Positions 9,399 through 19,328 of a stretch of DNA of 64,000 nucleotides are shown in pieces. Origin of the DNA: Hymenobacter radiodurans (GTDB taxonomy: Bacteria; Bacteroidota; Bacteroidia; Cytophagales; Hymenobacteraceae). Each line of letters begins with the position of its first letter. Position 1 is the stretch's first letter. The DNA lies in NCBI RefSeq assembly GCF_004355185.1, contig NZ_CP037922.1, forward strand, positions 3,938,001-4,002,000, in the 5' to 3' direction. The notes beneath the pieces are model-generated. The model ran no database searches and was not told the origin of the DNA. It worked only from the letters and a program-made list of their open reading frames with translations. The translations under genes and the position numbers were made by a program.

Positions 9399-11060
9399 TT
9401 GACTTTTCTTAGCAGCTTGATAAACAAGCTTTTACCGGCTCGTCATCAACGGCTTATTGTCGGCTCCTTTTTTGGCCTGCTTGTTTTGTTGGGCCTGCTG
9501 CTGCACCGCGACTATGGCGTATCGGCTGATGAGCGAGTAGACCGGCTAAACGGGATGGTGAATGTCAAGTACATTGCGGAGCTCGTCGTACCGGCCCTGG
9601 TTCGAAATCAAGCTGGCTATGAGCTCATTCCGCCGCTTAAAAATTACATAGAAAACGACCACGGTGTCGCGTTTGAGATACCTATGGCGTTGGTGAGCTT
9701 CGTGCTCACGCGTGGCGATGCGCAAGCCGCCTATTATCTGCGCCACTTCTGCATTTTTCTGGTTTTCGTGGCGGGTGTGTATGCCTTATTCCGTCTGAGT
9801 ACTCTATACTTAAAAAGTTGGCGTTGGGGCCTGCTTACGGCACTTTTACTGGTGATTTCGCCCCGTCTTTTTGCCGATGCGTTTTACAATGCCAAGGACA
9901 TCGTATTTATGTCGCTCTTCACGCTCGGCATTTACTCTCTACTCCGCTTTGTCCGGCAACCTACCCTTCCACGCGCGCTACTGCACGCCCTGATTACGGC
10001 CCTTGCCGTGGATATCCGCATCCTAGGGATGCTGCTGGTAGCTTTCACTGTGGGCATGCTGGGGCTGGAAGTACTATTTCGGCCGAATGACCAACGAACT
10101 GCCAATCGGCAACTTATAAAGGGTGCAGGAGTGTATCTGGCCGCTACTCCGGTGGCTATTCTTATCGGATGGCCGGCGCTTTGGGAAGCGCCGTTCGCCA
10201 ACTTACTGGCTTCCTTTCACAGCTTAAGCAAATATCCTTTCAGGGGCACGCTACTCTACTGGGGAAACACAATTCATCTGCCAGTTGATCCAATGCCTTG
10301 GCATTACATTCCAGGTTGGATTCTGGTAACGACGCCCGTGGCCTACACATTGGGGGCTGCGGGGGGCTTTTTGCTGACTCTGTTTGCTTTGCTGAAGCAG
10401 TGGCGTACATTTTTGCAGACGCCGGAGCACCGCCAGAATCTGCTATTGCTGCTGTGGCTGTTGGTGCCGCCATTGCTGGTTATTGGCCTGAATTCAATTC
10501 TGTACAACGCTTGGCGGCATCTGTTCTTTATCTATCCGGCGCTGCTGATTCTGGCTGTTCGGGGTCTGTATTACTTGTACTGCCTTGCGCGCTACGCCTC
10601 CCGAACGCGGGCTTGGGTGGCGTCGCTGCTGCTCGTCGCGGCGGGGTTGGAGGGTGTCTACACTGTCGTGCGTATGGTCCGGCTTCATCCGCATCAATAC
10701 GTGTACTTCAGCTTTTTGCCCCCCAGTGCGGCCGAGCGGCTGTTTGAGCTTGATTACTGGGGCCTCTCCTATCGGGAAGGGTTGGAGTGGGTGCTGGCCC
10801 ACGATCCGAACCCGCAGATAACTATCAGTGGCAATCCGAGCTACCTGGATAATAACATGCTGATTTTGCCCCCCAGTCAGCGCGCCCGCCTCCGCTATAT
10901 TCCCAGCCATGCCGAAACGCCCACCGAAGCCTGTTACTTTCTGACTGCTTACCATTACTACGGCGCACGCCCCAAAACCTACCCCGATAGTCTGGGGCGG
11001 GAGGTGTATACCATCCGGGCTGATGGCTTGCGCATCTTCTCCGTATTCAAGCGTTGGTAA
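9399..11060 (+). CDS. GT-C fold membrane glycosyltransferase, GT39/PMT-like, paralogue 1
   Basis: 553 residues from a TTG start at 9399, the earliest plausible one, 49 bp after dnaX. A membrane segment (LIVGSFFGLLVLLGLLLH) leads to the first periplasmic loop HRDYGVSADERVDRLNG with an Asp-Glu pair, as expected for the catalytic loop of GT39-type enzymes. PRLFADAFYNAKDIVFMSLF is a second signature of the group. About ten membrane segments follow, with a soluble C-terminus. Such enzymes transfer sugars from polyprenyl-phosphate donors on the outer face of the membrane; the acceptor is unknown. It is the first of three tandem paralogues in the same orientation. Unlike paralogues 2 and 3 it has no identical block. 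Confidence 0.8.
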   Translation: MTFLSSLINKLLPARHQRLIVGSFFGLLVLLGLLLHRDYGVSADERVDRLNGMVNVKYIAELVVPALVRNQAGYELIPPLKNYIENDHGVAFEIPMALVSFVLTRGDAQAAYYLRHFCIFLVFVAGVYALFRLSTLYLKSWRWGLLTALLLVISPRLFADAFYNAKDIVFMSLFTLGIYSLLRFVRQPTLPRALLHALITALAVDIRILGMLLVAFTVGMLGLEVLFRPNDQRTANRQLIKGAGVYLAATPVAILIGWPALWEAPFANLLASFHSLSKYPFRGTLLYWGNTIHLPVDPMPWHYIPGWILVTTPVAYTLGAAGGFLLTLFALLKQWRTFLQTPEHRQNLLLLLWLLVPPLLVIGLNSILYNAWRHLFFIYPALLILAVRGLYYLYCLARYASRTRAWVASLLLVAAGLEGVYTVVRMVRLHPHQYVYFSFLPPSAAERLFELDYWGLSYREGLEWVLAHDPNPQITISGNPSYLDNNMLILPPSQRARLRYIPSHAETPTEACYFLTAYHYYGARPKTYPDSLGREVYTIRADGLRIFSVFKRW

Positions 11061-11080
11061 GCTGCCTGTTTCTTCATCCT

Positions 11081-12729
11081 ATGCCATCGGTTCGTTTGTC
11101 TTTGCAGTCGCTGCTTTCCGTCCGCCGAGTCGTTGTGGGGGGCTTTTTTATCCTGCTCCTACTCACGGGGCTGCTGCTGCACCGCGACTACGGCGTCTCC
11201 GTAGACGAGCCACGCCACAAGCTCAATGGCATGGTCAATATCAAGTATGTGGGGGAGATGCTGGCGCCGGAACTTGTGCGGCGGCAAGCGGGCACTGAGT
11301 TGATTCCGGCTCTCAAGGGCTACAGCGAAAACGACCACGGCGTAGTATTTGAGGTACCGATGGCCCTGCTGAATTTTGCCTTCACGCGCAACGATACCCA
11401 AGCCGCTTACTGGCTGCGACACCTATGTATTTTTCTCGTTTTTGTGGCGGGCGTGTATGCGCTGTATGGCTTAGCTACCCTGCGCTTCCAGAACTGGCGC
11501 TGGGGCCTGCTGACAGCTCTGCTGCTGGTACTGTCGCCCCGCTTCTTTGCCGAGGCTTTTTATAATGCGCAGGATATCGTGTTTATGGCACTGTTTACCC
11601 TGAGCATCTACTGCCTCGTATGTTTCCTACGGAGGCCCAGCTACCTACGCGCCTTGTTGCACGCCTTGGCTACCGCACTGGCCATTGACGTGCGCATTTT
11701 AGGAGTAATGAGTGTAGCCTTTACCTTAGGAATGGTGGGGCTTGAGTTGTTGCTGACACCTCAGGCTGAGCGCTCCAGCGAGCAACCACTCTTCAAAGCC
11801 ACGTTACTCTACTTAGTGGCAGCTAGCGCTTTCGTTGTGATGGGCTGGCCCGCACTTTGGGAAGCGCCACTCATCAACTTTGTAGCGATTTTTCGAAGCA
11901 TGAGCCACTTTAGCTGGCACTCCAAGGTGTTTTACTTCGGCCAGTATTTACCGGGCACGCAGCTTCCGTGGCACTACATTCCGGTCTGGATCAGCCTGAC
12001 CACGCCCCTGCCCTACCTGCTGGCCGCTGGGCTGGGCCTGGCCGCCACGCTGCGGCGCTTCTGGCGGGGCGGGTGGGCGTACTGGCGCGCCCGCGAGGCC
12101 CGCTTGAGCCTGCTGCTGCTGCTCTGGCTGCTCACCCCACTTGTGCTGGTCATCGCCCTGCACGCGGTGGTCTACAACGGCTGGCGCCACCTCTACTTTC
12201 TCTACCCCGCCCTGCTGCTTTTTGCCGTGCAGGGCCTGCGCGCCCTGCTGCACGTGGGCCGGCACTCCCCCTCCTGGGCGGGGCGCGGGCTAGCCGTGGG
12301 CCTGGTGGCCGCTGGCGGGCTGGAAGTCGGGCATACGGTGTGGCGCATGATCCGCCTGCACCCCACCAGCAGGTGTACTTCAGCTTTCTGCCCGCCCCGG
12401 CCGTGGAGCAGCAGTTTGACCGCGACTACTGGGGCCTGGCCTATCGGCAGGGCCTGGAGTGGGTGCTGGCCCACGATCCCAGCCCCTCCATCACCTACAG
12501 CGGCGATCCATGGATGTTGTATTGTGGCACTTTACTGCTACCGGAAGATCAGAAAAGCAGGCTTAAATACAGCTGGAATGCCAACCGTCCGGAGGTTCAA
12601 TATTTTCTGACGACCTATCACCAGCATAACTACCCTCACTCCTACCCCGATAGCGTGGGAGTAGGCCGCGAGGTGCATACTATTCGGGTAGAAGGCCTCC
12701 CAATTTTATCGGTGTATCAGCAGCAGTAG
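11081..12729 (+). CDS. GT-C fold membrane glycosyltransferase, GT39/PMT-like, paralogue 2, one frameshift
   Basis: ATG 11081 (MPSVRLSLQSLL) was chosen because it aligns with the start of paralogue 3; it lies 20 bp after paralogue 1. The signatures HRDYGVSVDEPRHKLNG and PRFFAEAFYNAQDIVFMALF are present. The frame breaks at CCCC 12361-12364, where the otherwise identical copy in paralogue 3 has CCCCC. With that base restored the gene reads RLHPHQQVYFSFLP and ends at 12729, giving 549 residues, the same length as paralogue 3. Positions 11949-12500 are otherwise identical to 13711-14263. Function is as for paralogue 1; the acceptor and donor are not known. Confidence 0.8.
11949..12500 (+). repeat. 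Near-identical 0.55-kb block, copy 1 (in paralogue 2)
   Basis: By eye this is identical to 13711-14263 apart from one missing C at 12361-12364. Identity stops abruptly at both ends, while the flanking parts of the two genes are clearly diverged. This is the expected footprint of gene conversion or of a collapsed assembly. Confidence 0.9.
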
Positions 12730-12845
12730 TTTTTCGGCTACTCCAATCCCAAATCATCCAAGCAGTTACTTTGTACTTTTTAATTCATACCCACAAGTGA
12801 TTATAGTGCTGGTTCGATAGCTCAAAAAAGCCGCCGTTTTTTCCT

Positions 12846-14495
12846 ATGCCATCAAGTCGTTCTTTTCTACAGTTGCTGCTCACTGCTCGTGGGGTAGTTA
12901 GTCTGTTCTTCGGGCTGCTTATTCTCACTGGTGTACTATTGCACCGCGACTATGGCGTATCCATCGATGAGCCGAACAATCATCTCAACGGCTTGGTAAG
13001 CGCAAAATATCTGGCCCAGTTGGTAGTGCCCGAGCTGGTAGCGCGGCAGCCAACCAACCACCTGATACCTGATATTCGCTCCTTCCGTGATGCTGACCAC
13101 GGGGTGGCTTTTGAGCTACCGATGGTGGTAGTGAGCTACCTGTTTACGCGTCATGATGCACAGGCTTACTACTACCTGCGCCATTTGCTTATCTTCTTCC
13201 TATTTGTGCTGGGCGTGTGGGCGTTGTACCGGCTTGGCACCCGATGGTTTGGCGACTGGCGCTGGGGGTTATTGGGCGCGGGGCTGCTCGTGCTCTCGCC
13301 CCGGTTTTTTGCCGAAGCTTTTTACAACGGCAAAGACATCGTGTATATGGCCTTCTTCACGCTGGCTATCTACACGCTGGTGCGGCTGCTGTACCACCCG
13401 ACGCGGGGGCGCGCCCTCGTCCACGGGCTCGCCACGGCGCTGGCCGTCGATGTGCGCGTGCAGGGGGTGCTGCTGCTGGTCGTAACGCTGGTTATGCTCG
13501 GGCTGGAAGCCGTTAACCGACCGGCCACTGAGCTGCCGCGCCGGCGTGTAGCTGGCGTGGCAGCTCTCTATGTAGCGGCCGCCCTGATCTTTATTATTAT
13601 CGGCTGGCCTTACCTGTGGGCAACGCCATTGCCTGAGTTGCTCAATGTATCCCGGCGTATCAGTCAGTACTCGCTTTGGCCGGGCCGAGTAGTGTATTTT
13701 GGGCAAGTACTACCGGGCACGCAGCTTCCGTGGCACTACATTCCGGTCTGGATCAGCCTGACCACGCCCCTGCCCTACCTGCTGGCCGCTGGGCTGGGCC
13801 TGGCCGCCACGCTGCGGCGCTTCTGGCGGGGCGGGTGGGCGTACTGGCGCGCCCGCGAGGCCCGCTTGAGCCTGCTGCTGCTGCTCTGGCTGCTCACCCC
13901 ACTTGTGCTGGTCATCGCCCTGCACGCGGTGGTCTACAACGGCTGGCGCCACCTCTACTTTCTCTACCCCGCCCTGCTGCTTTTTGCCGTGCAGGGCCTG
14001 CGCGCCCTGCTGCACGTGGGCCGGCACTCCCCCTCCTGGGCGGGGCGCGGGCTAGCCGTGGGCCTGGTGGCCGCTGGCGGGCTGGAAGTCGGGCATACGG
14101 TGTGGCGCATGATCCGCCTGCACCCCCACCAGCAGGTGTACTTCAGCTTTCTGCCCGCCCCGGCCGTGGAGCAGCAGTTTGACCGCGACTACTGGGGCCT
14201 GGCCTATCGGCAGGGCCTGGAGTGGGTGCTGGCCCACGATCCCAGCCCCTCCATCACCTACAGTGGTGATGCTGATATGCTATACTGCGCGGGTTTCCTG
14301 TTGCCCCCAGCGCAAAAAGCTCGTTTACAGTACATCTGGAAGGAAAATCAGCCCGCAGCCCGCTACTTCCTTACGAACCACCGACCACGCAACTATTCCA
14401 ATTCATATCCTGACAGTATGAAGCTCTGGCGCGAAGTGCATACTATTCGGGCAGAAGGTCTTCCAATTCTTACCGTATATCAGCAGAAGCGTTAA
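12846..14495 (+). CDS. GT-C fold membrane glycosyltransferase, GT39/PMT-like, paralogue 3
   Basis: 549 residues from ATG 12846 (MPSSRSFLQLLLTARGVV). It has the same order of features as the two preceding genes: the HRDYGVSIDEPNNHLNG acidic loop after the first membrane segment, PRFFAEAFYNGKDIVYMAFF, repeated membrane segments, then the soluble tail ending VYQQKR. It is intact and so serves as the reference for repairing paralogue 2. About 115 bp separates it from paralogue 2, so it may have its own promoter. A G6C-type terminator follows immediately. Three such genes in a row suggest related but distinct acceptor or donor preferences, or dosage. This is inference. Confidence 0.82.
   Translation: MPSSRSFLQLLLTARGVVSLFFGLLILTGVLLHRDYGVSIDEPNNHLNGLVSAKYLAQLVVPELVARQPTNHLIPDIRSFRDADHGVAFELPMVVVSYLFTRHDAQAYYYLRHLLIFFLFVLGVWALYRLGTRWFGDWRWGLLGAGLLVLSPRFFAEAFYNGKDIVYMAFFTLAIYTLVRLLYHPTRGRALVHGLATALAVDVRVQGVLLLVVTLVMLGLEAVNRPATELPRRRVAGVAALYVAAALIFIIIGWPYLWATPLPELLNVSRRISQYSLWPGRVVYFGQVLPGTQLPWHYIPVWISLTTPLPYLLAAGLGLAATLRRFWRGGWAYWRAREARLSLLLLLWLLTPLVLVIALHAVVYNGWRHLYFLYPALLLFAVQGLRALLHVGRHSPSWAGRGLAVGLVAAGGLEVGHTVWRMIRLHPHQQVYFSFLPAPAVEQQFDRDYWGLAYRQGLEWVLAHDPSPSITYSGDADMLYCAGFLLPPAQKARLQYIWKENQPAARYFLTNHRPRNYSNSYPDSMKLWREVHTIRAEGLPILTVYQQKR
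13711..14263 (+). repeat. Near-identical 0.55-kb block, copy 2 (in paralogue 3)
   Basis: Partner of 11949-12500. It carries the intact CCCCC that keeps the frame open. Confidence 0.9.
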
Positions 14496-14530
14496 AAAAG
14501 CCCCCCAATATCATGTTGGGGGCTTTTTTA
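14494..14530 (+). terminator. Intrinsic terminator after the glycosyltransferase trio
   Basis: AAAAAAGCCCCCCAA and TTGGGGGCTTTTTTA form a stem around ATATCATG. The left arm has six C and the right arm five G, so there is one bulge. It overlaps the stop codon of paralogue 3. Confidence 0.85.
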
Positions 14531-14720
14531 TCGATACTAAATTGATCTTTACATAACGGATTGCCGTGAATAGTGGACGGGCCATTTACCCAGGCACCTC
14601 ACTTTGCAAGCCGAAACTATTCCAGCTATCGACCCAAGAATTCGTGGCCATCTTTTCGGCTTAGATACAGCATAATCTTACCTAAATGCTGTATCGTTTT
14701 TAATTCCAGCCCCCACCAAG

Positions 14721-14728
14721 TATCTTTG
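14721..14728 (+). promoter_or_regulatory. Candidate -7 box of the M16 peptidase gene
   Basis: TATCTTTG fits TAnnTTTG and lies about 40 bp before the chosen GTG start at 14770. Confidence 0.4.
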
Positions 14729-14769
14729 ATTTCTTATTGCTCTGCCCTGTTTTCTGCACCGGAAATTCT

Positions 14770-17700
14770 GTGAAAAAACCTTTTCTGCTTCTATTTCCGG
14801 CCATAGCCGCGCTTGGCCTGACTACCGAGTGCCAATCAACGAAGACGGCCTCTACTGGCAATGCCCCCACTGATGCTACAACCCAAGCCAGTGCCCCAGC
14901 CGCCAAAGAATACAAATACGAGACAGTAGAAGGCGACCCGCTCAAAGCACGCATTTATACCCTCGACAATGGCCTGACGGTCTATTTGTCGGATTACGAT
15001 GATGCGCCACGCATCCAGACTTATATGGCGGTGCGGGCAGGGTCCAAGAACGACCCGAGTACTGCCACCGGCCTAGCGCACTACCTGGAGCACATGGTGT
15101 TCAAAGGCACCTCGCGCTTGGGTACTCAAAACTGGGAGGCAGAGAAGACCGAACTAGCGAAGATTGAAGCACTTTACGAGAAGTATCGTGGTACCCGCGA
15201 CGTAGCGTTGCGCAAGCAGCTTTACCACCAGATCGATTCTGTATCGGGGGTAGCGGCTAAGTATGCCGTGGCCAACGAGTACGACAAAGTGATGGGCGCT
15301 ATCGGCGCTAAAGGCTCCAACGCTTACACCTCCGTGGAGCAGACGGTGTATCAGGAAGACATTCCGAGCAACCAGCTGGAGAAATGGGCCGCCATTCAGG
15401 CTGAGCGCCTGGGCGAAATGGTGCCGCGCTTGTTTCACACGGAGTTGGAGGCCGTTTATGAAGAGAAAAACCGGACCCTCGACGACGACTTCAGTAAGGC
15501 GTACCAGGCGCTAAATGCCAGTCTGTACCAGAAGCACCAGTATGGTACCCAAACGACTATTGGTACCATTGAGCACTTGCAAAACCCCTCCATCACGGAG
15601 ATTAAGGCTTATTTCGACAAGTATTACGTTCCGAACAACGTAGCGCTGGCCCTGAGCGGCGATCTGGATTATGATCAGACCATTCGCGTCATTGATCAGT
15701 ATTTCGGCAAGCTACCCCGCAAGGCCGAGCCCACGTTTAACGTCGCGCAGGAAGCCCCCATTACGGCACCCATCGTGAAGGAAATTGTGGGGCCGGATGC
15801 CGAGAACGTGATGCTAGGCTTCCGCTTCCGCGGCACGACCACGGGCACGCCCAATACGGTGGTACTGCGCATGATCGACAAGATTCTGACCAACGGACAG
15901 GCCGGTTTGATTGACCTGAACCTGAACCAGCAGCAGAAGGTGTTGCAGGCGGCTTCATTCACCGATATCAACAACGACTACTCTTCCCATATTCTCTACG
16001 CTACGCCTCGCCAGGGCCAAAGCTTAGACCAAGTGCGCGACTTGCTGCTGGGCCAACTGGACAAGGTGAAGAAGGGCGACTTTCCGGATTGGCTGATTCC
16101 GGCCATCATCAACAACGAGAAGCTGCAGCGCACCAAGAGCTACGAGAGCAATGAGGCTCGTGCTGGTGCTTTTGTGTCAGCTTTCGTGGCGCGGCAGTCG
16201 TGGAAAGAGTACCTGCGGCAGCAGGAGATGTTTGCCGCCACCACGAAGGAGGATGTGCTGAAAGTAGCCAACGAGTATTACCAGAACAACTACGCGCTCA
16301 TTTACAAGCGCACGGGCAAAGACACGAGCACGCCCAAAGTAGTGAAGCCCGCTATTACGCCGGTGCCGGTAAATCGGGAGGTAGCCTCGGCGTTCTACAA
16401 GGAAGTGGTGGACAAGCCCACGCCGGAGTTGCAGCCGGTGTTTGTGGACTATAAGAAGGATATTCAGGATCTAAAGCTGGCTTCGGGCGTGCCGGTGTTT
16501 TACACCAAGAATACCGAAAACGAGCTATTCAACCTGTACTATATCCTCGACCTCGGCACCAATAACGACCCCAAGCTGGGTTTGGCGGCTGATTACCTGC
16601 AATACCTCGGTACTGATAAATACTCGGCGGCGCAGTTGCAGCAGGAGTTCTATAAGCTGGGCTGCTCGTTCAGCGTGAGTAGCGGCGCTGACCGCGTGTA
16701 CGTGAGTCTGGCTGGTCTGGACAGCAATTTTGAGCCAGCGTTGCAGCTTTTTGAAAGCCTGCTCGCTAATCCCAAGCCTGATGCTAAGGCCCTGAGCGAC
16801 ATGGTGGCTGGTGTGCTGAAAGCCCGCAAGGATGCCAAGCTGAATAAGCAGGTGATTTTGAGTCAGGCGATGCTGAACTACGCCAAGTATGGCCCGAAGA
16901 ATCCCTTCACAACCCAACTTTCTGAGAAGGAGCTAAAAGCGCTCAAGCCCCAAGACCTGACGGCTCTTACCAAGAAGCTGACTTCCTATCAGCACCGGGT
17001 TCTGTATTATGGACCGCGTATACCATTCGAAGGGGAACTTCCCGCAAAAGAAAAAAATCCAATAACGGGTAAGGAAACCAACGTAGTTAAGCAACCTATT
17101 ACTCGTAGTAGCCCTAGAAACGGCTTACATACAATTCTCAACACTTATCACAAAACGCCCCCCACGCTCACGCCCGTGCCTGCAAACAAGGATTTTGCCG
17201 AGCAGCCTATGAAGGACCGCAAGGTGTATTGGGTGGACTACAATATGGTGCAGGCTGAAATCCTGTTCCTCACCAAGGGCGACGTATACGACAAAACCCT
17301 GGTGCCCACGGTGAGCTTGTACAACGAGTACTTTGGTGGTGGCATGGGTAGCATCGTGTTTCAGGAGCTGCGCGAATCCAAGGCGCTGGCCTATTCTGCC
17401 TCTTCGCGCTACTCTAATGCTGACAAGCTCGGCCGCTCCAACTATGTGATGAGCTACATCGGTACGCAGAGCGACAAGCTGCCCGAAGCCATGACCGGCA
17501 TGGCGACCCTACTCAACGACATGCCCGTGGCTGAGGCTAACCTGCAAATCGCCAAAAACTCCATTCGCAATAGCATTGCCACGGAGCGCATCACTAAGTC
17601 GGATATCCTGTTCAGCTACGAGCGCGCCAAACGCTTGGGCCTCGACTACGATTTGCGGCGCGACGTGTATGAGAAAACGGCCAATATGAGCTTCGACGAC

Positions 17701-17844
17701 CTGAAGAAATTTCAGGAAGCGAAGGTGAAAAATCAAGCGCAGACTATTCTGGTTATTGGCTCGAAAGACCGCTTGAACTTTAAGGAGCTGGCCAAGTATG
17801 GCAAAGTAGAGCAGCTCACTCTGCGCGAGATATTTGGGTACTAA
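14770..17844 (+). CDS. M16 family zinc metallopeptidase (two-domain, pitrilysin/insulinase type)
   Basis: GTG 14770 (MKKPFLLLFPAIAALGL) is preferred over an ATG 11 codons upstream because it begins a clean signal peptide; 1024 residues. The inverted zinc motif HYLEH lies at about residues 104-108 (GLAHYLEHMVFKG), and the distal glutamate is in EAVYEEKNRT. A second, catalytically empty M16 repeat follows from about residue 540, and a short Lys-rich insertion lies around 17040-17150. The family degrades peptides within a clam-shell chamber; the signal peptide points to the periplasm. C21 follows TTE, a poor lipobox, so lipidation is doubtful. The gene stands alone between terminators. Confidence 0.9.
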   Translation: MKKPFLLLFPAIAALGLTTECQSTKTASTGNAPTDATTQASAPAAKEYKYETVEGDPLKARIYTLDNGLTVYLSDYDDAPRIQTYMAVRAGSKNDPSTATGLAHYLEHMVFKGTSRLGTQNWEAEKTELAKIEALYEKYRGTRDVALRKQLYHQIDSVSGVAAKYAVANEYDKVMGAIGAKGSNAYTSVEQTVYQEDIPSNQLEKWAAIQAERLGEMVPRLFHTELEAVYEEKNRTLDDDFSKAYQALNASLYQKHQYGTQTTIGTIEHLQNPSITEIKAYFDKYYVPNNVALALSGDLDYDQTIRVIDQYFGKLPRKAEPTFNVAQEAPITAPIVKEIVGPDAENVMLGFRFRGTTTGTPNTVVLRMIDKILTNGQAGLIDLNLNQQQKVLQAASFTDINNDYSSHILYATPRQGQSLDQVRDLLLGQLDKVKKGDFPDWLIPAIINNEKLQRTKSYESNEARAGAFVSAFVARQSWKEYLRQQEMFAATTKEDVLKVANEYYQNNYALIYKRTGKDTSTPKVVKPAITPVPVNREVASAFYKEVVDKPTPELQPVFVDYKKDIQDLKLASGVPVFYTKNTENELFNLYYILDLGTNNDPKLGLAADYLQYLGTDKYSAAQLQQEFYKLGCSFSVSSGADRVYVSLAGLDSNFEPALQLFESLLANPKPDAKALSDMVAGVLKARKDAKLNKQVILSQAMLNYAKYGPKNPFTTQLSEKELKALKPQDLTALTKKLTSYQHRVLYYGPRIPFEGELPAKEKNPITGKETNVVKQPITRSSPRNGLHTILNTYHKTPPTLTPVPANKDFAEQPMKDRKVYWVDYNMVQAEILFLTKGDVYDKTLVPTVSLYNEYFGGGMGSIVFQELRESKALAYSASSRYSNADKLGRSNYVMSYIGTQSDKLPEAMTGMATLLNDMPVAEANLQIAKNSIRNSIATERITKSDILFSYERAKRLGLDYDLRRDVYEKTANMSFDDLKKFQEAKVKNQAQTILVIGSKDRLNFKELAKYGKVEQLTLREIFGY

Positions 17845-17916
17845 AAAGCCCCCAGCACAGTAACAACTCCAATTTCATACTAATAACTGTCAACTAACCA
17901 CTGACAACTCTTGACA

Positions 17917-19182
17917 ATGGCAGAACAGAAGATCACCATCAAAAACGGCAAGCTGAATGTACCCGATAAGCCTACCATTCCCTTCATTGAAGGCGACGGT
18001 ACGGGACCGGACATTTGGGCTGCTTCCCGGCGTGTGCTTGACGCGGCCGTGGAGAAAGCCTATGGCGGTAAGCGCCAGCTGATGTGGAAAGAGGTGATGG
18101 CCGGCGAAAAGTCGTTTAAGCAAACCGGCAACTGGCTGCCTAATGAGACCTTAGATGCCTTCCGCGAGTACTTGGTGGGCATAAAAGGCCCCCTGACGAC
18201 GCCCGTAGGCGGTGGCATTCGCTCCCTGAATGTGGCCTTGCGTCAGGAGCTAGACCTGTATGCGTGCGTGCGTCCGGTGCGTTGGTTTGAAGGTGTGCCT
18301 TCTCCCGTGAAGCAGCCCGAGTTGACCGACATGGTTATCTTCCGGGAGAACACCGAGGATATCTACGCCGGCATTGAGTACATGAATGGCACGCCTCAGG
18401 CTCAGAAAATGCTGGAATTCCTGCAAGATGAGATGGGCGTAAAGAAGATTCGCTTCCCGGAGTCGTCGTCGTTTGGCATTAAGCCAGTCTCGAAGGAAGG
18501 CACGGAGCGCTTGGTACGTGCGGCTATTGAGTATGCCATCGAGCACAAGAAGCCTTCCGTGACCATCGTGCACAAGGGCAACATTATGAAGTTCACCGAG
18601 GGCGCATTCAAAACCTGGGGGTATGAGTTGGCCGAGCGTGAGTTTGGCGACAAAGTGTACACTTGGGCACAGTACGACCGCGTAGCAATCAAGCAGGGCC
18701 AAGACGTAGCCAATGCTCAGCAGAAAGCAGCTCTCGACGGTGGCAAAATCCTGATCAAAGACAGTATCGCTGATGCGTTCCTACAGCAGATTCTGCTCCG
18801 TCCCGCCGACTACTCGGTGGTAGCTACCCTGAACCTGAACGGCGACTATATCTCCGATGCGCTGGCGGCTATCGTGGGCGGTATCGGTATTGCGCCGGGG
18901 GCCAATATCAACTACCTCACCGGCCACGCCATCTTTGAAGCTACCCACGGCACGGCTCCCAAGTATGCCGGCCAGGACAAAGTAAATCCCGGCTCAGTGA
19001 TTCTCTCCGGCGCCCTGATGCTGGAGCACCTAGGCTGGCAGGAAGCCGCTGACCTCATCTATAAAGGCCTTGAAACCGCCATCGCCTCCAAGCGTGTCAC
19101 CTACGACTTCGAGCGTTTGATGGAAGGTGCTACGCTGTTGAAATGCAGCGAATTTGGGGATGAGATTATTAAGGATATGTAG
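17917..19182 (+). CDS. icd: Isocitrate dehydrogenase, NADP-type
   Basis: 421 residues from ATG 17917 ([11 protein letters not shown]); a TTG six bases upstream is less likely. Diagnostic stretches are [14 protein letters not shown] at the N-terminus, [24 protein letters not shown] (substrate serine and arginines), [13 protein letters not shown], and [23 protein letters not shown] in the C-terminal cofactor region. The pattern matches the homodimeric E. coli-type enzyme. It converts isocitrate to 2-oxoglutarate in the TCA cycle in the cytoplasm. It follows the M16 gene by 72 bp and ends at a strong terminator, so it may be partly co-transcribed with it. Confidence 0.95.
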   Translation: MAEQKITIKNGKLNVPDKPTIPFIEGDGTGPDIWAASRRVLDAAVEKAYGGKRQLMWKEVMAGEKSFKQTGNWLPNETLDAFREYLVGIKGPLTTPVGGGIRSLNVALRQELDLYACVRPVRWFEGVPSPVKQPELTDMVIFRENTEDIYAGIEYMNGTPQAQKMLEFLQDEMGVKKIRFPESSSFGIKPVSKEGTERLVRAAIEYAIEHKKPSVTIVHKGNIMKFTEGAFKTWGYELAEREFGDKVYTWAQYDRVAIKQGQDVANAQQKAALDGGKILIKDSIADAFLQQILLRPADYSVVATLNLNGDYISDALAAIVGGIGIAPGANINYLTGHAIFEATHGTAPKYAGQDKVNPGSVILSGALMLEHLGWQEAADLIYKGLETAIASKRVTYDFERLMEGATLLKCSEFGDEIIKDM

Positions 19183-19205
19183 TAGCTTGGCTTTTGCCAT
19201 TAAAT

Positions 19206-19248
19206 AAAAAGCCCGCGTTAGTTGCAAAGCTAACGCGGGCTTTTTATT
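19206..19248. terminator. Bidirectional intrinsic terminator
   Basis: AAAAAGCCCGCGTTAG and CTAACGCGGGCTTTTT form a perfect stem with a TTGCAAAG loop. It separates icd from the convergent lipoprotein gene. Confidence 0.95.
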
Positions 19249-19328
19249 TAATTTTTTTGCAAACTTTAATTTATAGTTAGATTATCACACCTAATGAAAT
19301 AATACAAATGTTTTAGTAGCTAATTATT

